DNA from: Aerococcus sp. Group 1
Lineage (GTDB): Bacteria; Bacillota; Bacilli; Lactobacillales; Aerococcaceae
Length of the DNA stretch: 64,000 nucleotides
NCBI RefSeq assembly: GCF_000193205.1
Contig: NC_015278.1
Span: 248,001 to 312,000, forward strand
Reading direction: 5' to 3'
This document shows, piece by piece, positions 61,926 through 64,000 of this stretch. Position 1 is the stretch's first letter. Each line of letters opens with the position of its first letter. The position numbers and the translations under genes were made by a program. The notes beneath the pieces were generated by a model that searched no databases, was not told where the DNA came from, and saw only the letters and a program-made list of their open reading frames with translations.

Positions 61926-63818
61926 ATGCATTGGGATGATCGTATCAAGAAAGTGGGGCTTTTGCTGACCTCGATTTTTGTCTTGGGGGCCTGCGCTGAA
62001 ACGAATGAGAACAGCGATAATGCTTCGGCAGATAGTGCAGTCGAAGAGAGCGTGGCTTCAGAGGACAAGGGGTCAGAAGAAAGCGCTAAGGAATCCAAGG
62101 ATTCTAAAGCGGGAGAAGAGGCTGAGGAAGTTGACCCGGTCTACGGCGAAGAGAATGGCTTAGACTTAATCGAACTTCAAGACGACAAACCCGAAGTGGC
62201 GCCGGTGCCTGTCAATAATGAACCCAACCGGATTGCCACCAACCTCCTGGAAGAAACCACGGATGCCATGGGCTTCAACTGGTATACCACTGACAAAATG
62301 CCAGATGCCAAGGTGAAAGTGTCCAAGTCTGAAGATATGTCCGATCCAGTTGAATTCGCAGCGGAAGCGACCGAAGTGACTTCTGAATACGCCGAGCGCG
62401 ACAAGGATGGCTACTATATCTATGCGGCGGCCACTAAGGACGAAGACGGTAACTTCATTGTCGACGAGAACGGGAAGCCGGAAGAAGTTGAAGGTTACTT
62501 CACCGACGAACAAATTACCACCGATAACACCCAATGGACTTCTGAAGGGAGCTCCTTAGGTTACTTGGAACTCCAAGATGTGACCGAATACTCCTATAAG
62601 GCTGAGGCCGATGACCTCGAACCCGACACCCAATACTACTACCAAGTGGGGTCTGACGAAGGTGGCTTTTCCAAGGTCGGTTCCTTTAGAACTTCCGGTG
62701 AAAAGGGCCAGCCTTTCCAATTCATCCACTATACCGATACCCAGAATGCTTATTGGAATGCCAATGTCAACAACGAGGCCGCTTACGGGGCCGACACCCT
62801 TTCCCATGCCCTAGAAGTGGCTCCTGACGCTGACTTTGCCCTCCATACTGGGGACTTTGTTGAGGTGGCCGAAGTGGAAGATGAGTGGGTAGACAACTTG
62901 GACATGTCCCAAGACCAAAACCTTCATTTGCCTCATGCCTACACCCCAGGTAACCACGATGAATACACAGTTCTAGGGGATGAAAAGGACTTAACCGCCT
63001 TCAACGAACATACCAATGTCCCAGTGACCAATGACGTAGTGACAGGTGGCTCTTACTATTCTTATGACTACAACGGCGCTCACTTTGTGGTCCTAAACAC
63101 CAATGACAACAAGGAATCGGAAGATAATCCTGAACAAGGCGCCATCGGTAAGGAACAGATGGAATGGGCTAAGCAAGATATTCAAGAAGCTCGTGATAAT
63201 GGGGCTAACTGGATTATCCTGGCCTACCACAAGCCTATCTACTCGGCTTCCTACCATGCCCTCCAAGATGAGGATGTTCAAGTCACTCGGGAAGAATTCG
63301 CTAAACTAGCGGATGAACTCGATGTCGATGTGGTTCTCCAAGGTCACGACCACAACTTAACCCGGACCAAGTCCCTAGTTTACACTTCCGATAACTTTTC
63401 TTACGGTGAAGTCGAAGACACCGAAAAAGTCGAAAAAGATGGGGTAGAATACCACGTGAACCCAGAAGGCGTGACCTACATCATCCCGAACACCTCAGGA
63501 ACCAAAGCTTATGACGCCATCTATATGAAGGGGGCTGACCATGTCCACAAGGTTCGTCCTAAATTAGATTGGATGACTGAAGACGATGTGGAACTTTGGA
63601 ACGGTCTCTTCGATGTGGCTAAGCAACCCGATGACTCACCAAAATTCGACCACAAACACGAAAACTACCGTCAATCTCAAAATCAAAACTTCGCGGTTTA
63701 TACCGTCACCGAAGATGAATTCTTAATTGAATTCTATGAAATGAGTGGTAACCTCCACGAAGGTGAAGAACGGACCGTTGAATTAGTTGATTCTTACGGG
63801 ATTAAGAAGGATAAGTAG
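61926..63818 (+). CDS. surface lipoprotein metallophosphatase (purple acid phosphatase-like)
   Basis: The protein has 630 residues. A lipoprotein signal ends at LTSIFVLGAC, and a very acidic Ser/Glu/Lys/Asp-rich linker runs to about residue 75. A fibronectin-like domain of the purple-acid-phosphatase type follows (DLEPDTQYYYQVGS), then the calcineurin-type metal site: HYTDTQ, LHTGDFVE, YTPGNHDEY, AYHKPIYSA and LQGHDHNLTRT. It would hydrolyse phosphate esters outside the cell. I chose the ATG at 61926, ten bases after aaaggaga. The 292 bases before it carry promoter-like AT-rich sequence and no gene. Confidence 0.88.
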   Translation: MHWDDRIKKVGLLLTSIFVLGACAETNENSDNASADSAVEESVASEDKGSEESAKESKDSKAGEEAEEVDPVYGEENGLDLIELQDDKPEVAPVPVNNEPNRIATNLLEETTDAMGFNWYTTDKMPDAKVKVSKSEDMSDPVEFAAEATEVTSEYAERDKDGYYIYAAATKDEDGNFIVDENGKPEEVEGYFTDEQITTDNTQWTSEGSSLGYLELQDVTEYSYKAEADDLEPDTQYYYQVGSDEGGFSKVGSFRTSGEKGQPFQFIHYTDTQNAYWNANVNNEAAYGADTLSHALEVAPDADFALHTGDFVEVAEVEDEWVDNLDMSQDQNLHLPHAYTPGNHDEYTVLGDEKDLTAFNEHTNVPVTNDVVTGGSYYSYDYNGAHFVVLNTNDNKESEDNPEQGAIGKEQMEWAKQDIQEARDNGANWIILAYHKPIYSASYHALQDEDVQVTREEFAKLADELDVDVVLQGHDHNLTRTKSLVYTSDNFSYGEVEDTEKVEKDGVEYHVNPEGVTYIIPNTSGTKAYDAIYMKGADHVHKVRPKLDWMTEDDVELWNGLFDVAKQPDDSPKFDHKHENYRQSQNQNFAVYTVTEDEFLIEFYEMSGNLHEGEERTVELVDSYGIKKDK

Positions 63819-63872
63819 AGTGTAACTGGAACACGTTTTAAATAGACTGTGACAGCAGTCAAATTCATTAGA

Positions 63873-63901
63873 GTCGCTGGCAAAAGTCAGCGGCTTTTTT
63901 T
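63873..63901 (+). terminator. rho-independent terminator after the metallophosphatase gene
   Basis: GTCGCTGGC (63873-63881) pairs with GTCAGCGGC (63886-63894; two G-U pairs), followed by seven T. The remaining 100 bases of the window show no recognisable feature. Confidence 0.8.
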
Positions 63902-64000
63902 GTGGTGGCATGGGCGCAGCCGATATTGTTGAAATGGATTAAAAATTAGAAGAAAAAGGTAAATCATGGATAAGGTTGGAATTTAACCTCCTGATCTCTT

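Noticed and set aside
1..64000. CRISPR arrays, tRNA or rRNA genes, prophage
   Set aside because: No regularly spaced direct repeats, no cloverleaf-like or rRNA-like sequence and no phage structural genes were seen anywhere in the window.

Overview
The window looks like a low-GC Gram-positive chromosome of the Lactobacillales, most likely Aerococcus or a close relative. This is inferred from the gene content (many PTS systems with PRD-type regulators, class III fructose-bisphosphatase, Gut-type sorbitol operon, cre-like CcpA sites); no 16S or other typing gene is present. The left two thirds are AT-rich and accessory in character. The part from about 44 kb onward is visibly richer in G+C and looks more like resident chromosome.

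Layout. 0-4.6 kb: end of a PRD regulator, then a galactitol-type PTS (gatA, gatC, gatB) with YjbQ, ribulose-phosphate 3-epimerase and hexuloisomerase-like genes. 4.8-11.8 kb: a second PRD regulator, a DeoC-like aldolase, transketolase and an ascorbate-type PTS. 11.9-13.6 kb: an IS3-family element sitting inside the terminator between two convergent genes. 13.6-19.1 kb: SorC-type regulator divergent from class II aldolase, archaeal-type triose-phosphate isomerase, intact YjbQ, UlaE-like epimerase and 6-phosphogluconate dehydrogenase. 19.2-28.5 kb: RpiR regulator divergent from a KDPG-aldolase / hydroxyacid dehydrogenase / short 6-phosphogluconate dehydrogenase / mannose-type PTS operon. 28.6-31.9 kb: an ISL3-family element split by a second, inverted copy of the IS3 element. 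32.1-39.4 kb: cellobiose-type operon (GH1 6-phospho-beta-glucosidase, MupG-like protein, LicR-type regulator, PTS EIIB, EIIA, EIIC). 39.9-43.7 kb: binding-protein ABC importer of the iron / phosphonate / sugar-phosphate class. 43.8-50.6 kb: HAD phosphatase and fructose-6-phosphate aldolase, divergent from a sorbitol operon. 50.8-64 kb: PfpI protein, CoA-transferase, FabK-like flavoprotein, MazE-like protein, class III FBPase, nucleoside transporter and hydrolase, tautomerase, a PadR / DUF1700 / DUF4097 operon and a metallophosphatase lipoprotein.

How it works together. Five complete or near-complete PTS transporters of different families feed sugars, polyols or sugar acids into pentose-phosphate and lower-glycolytic enzymes encoded beside them. 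Cre-like sites before several operons suggest carbon catabolite repression. Several enzyme sets do not match a textbook pathway and are the best candidates for undescribed catabolism: ascorbate-type PTS with DeoC and transketolase, YjbQ in two separate sugar clusters, and archaeal-type TPI with class II aldolase.

Two cautions. Eight genes between 3 kb and 43 kb are each broken by a frameshift in a short homopolymer (seven by exactly one missing base), which may be sequencing error, not decay. The window cuts the first gene at its 5' end.
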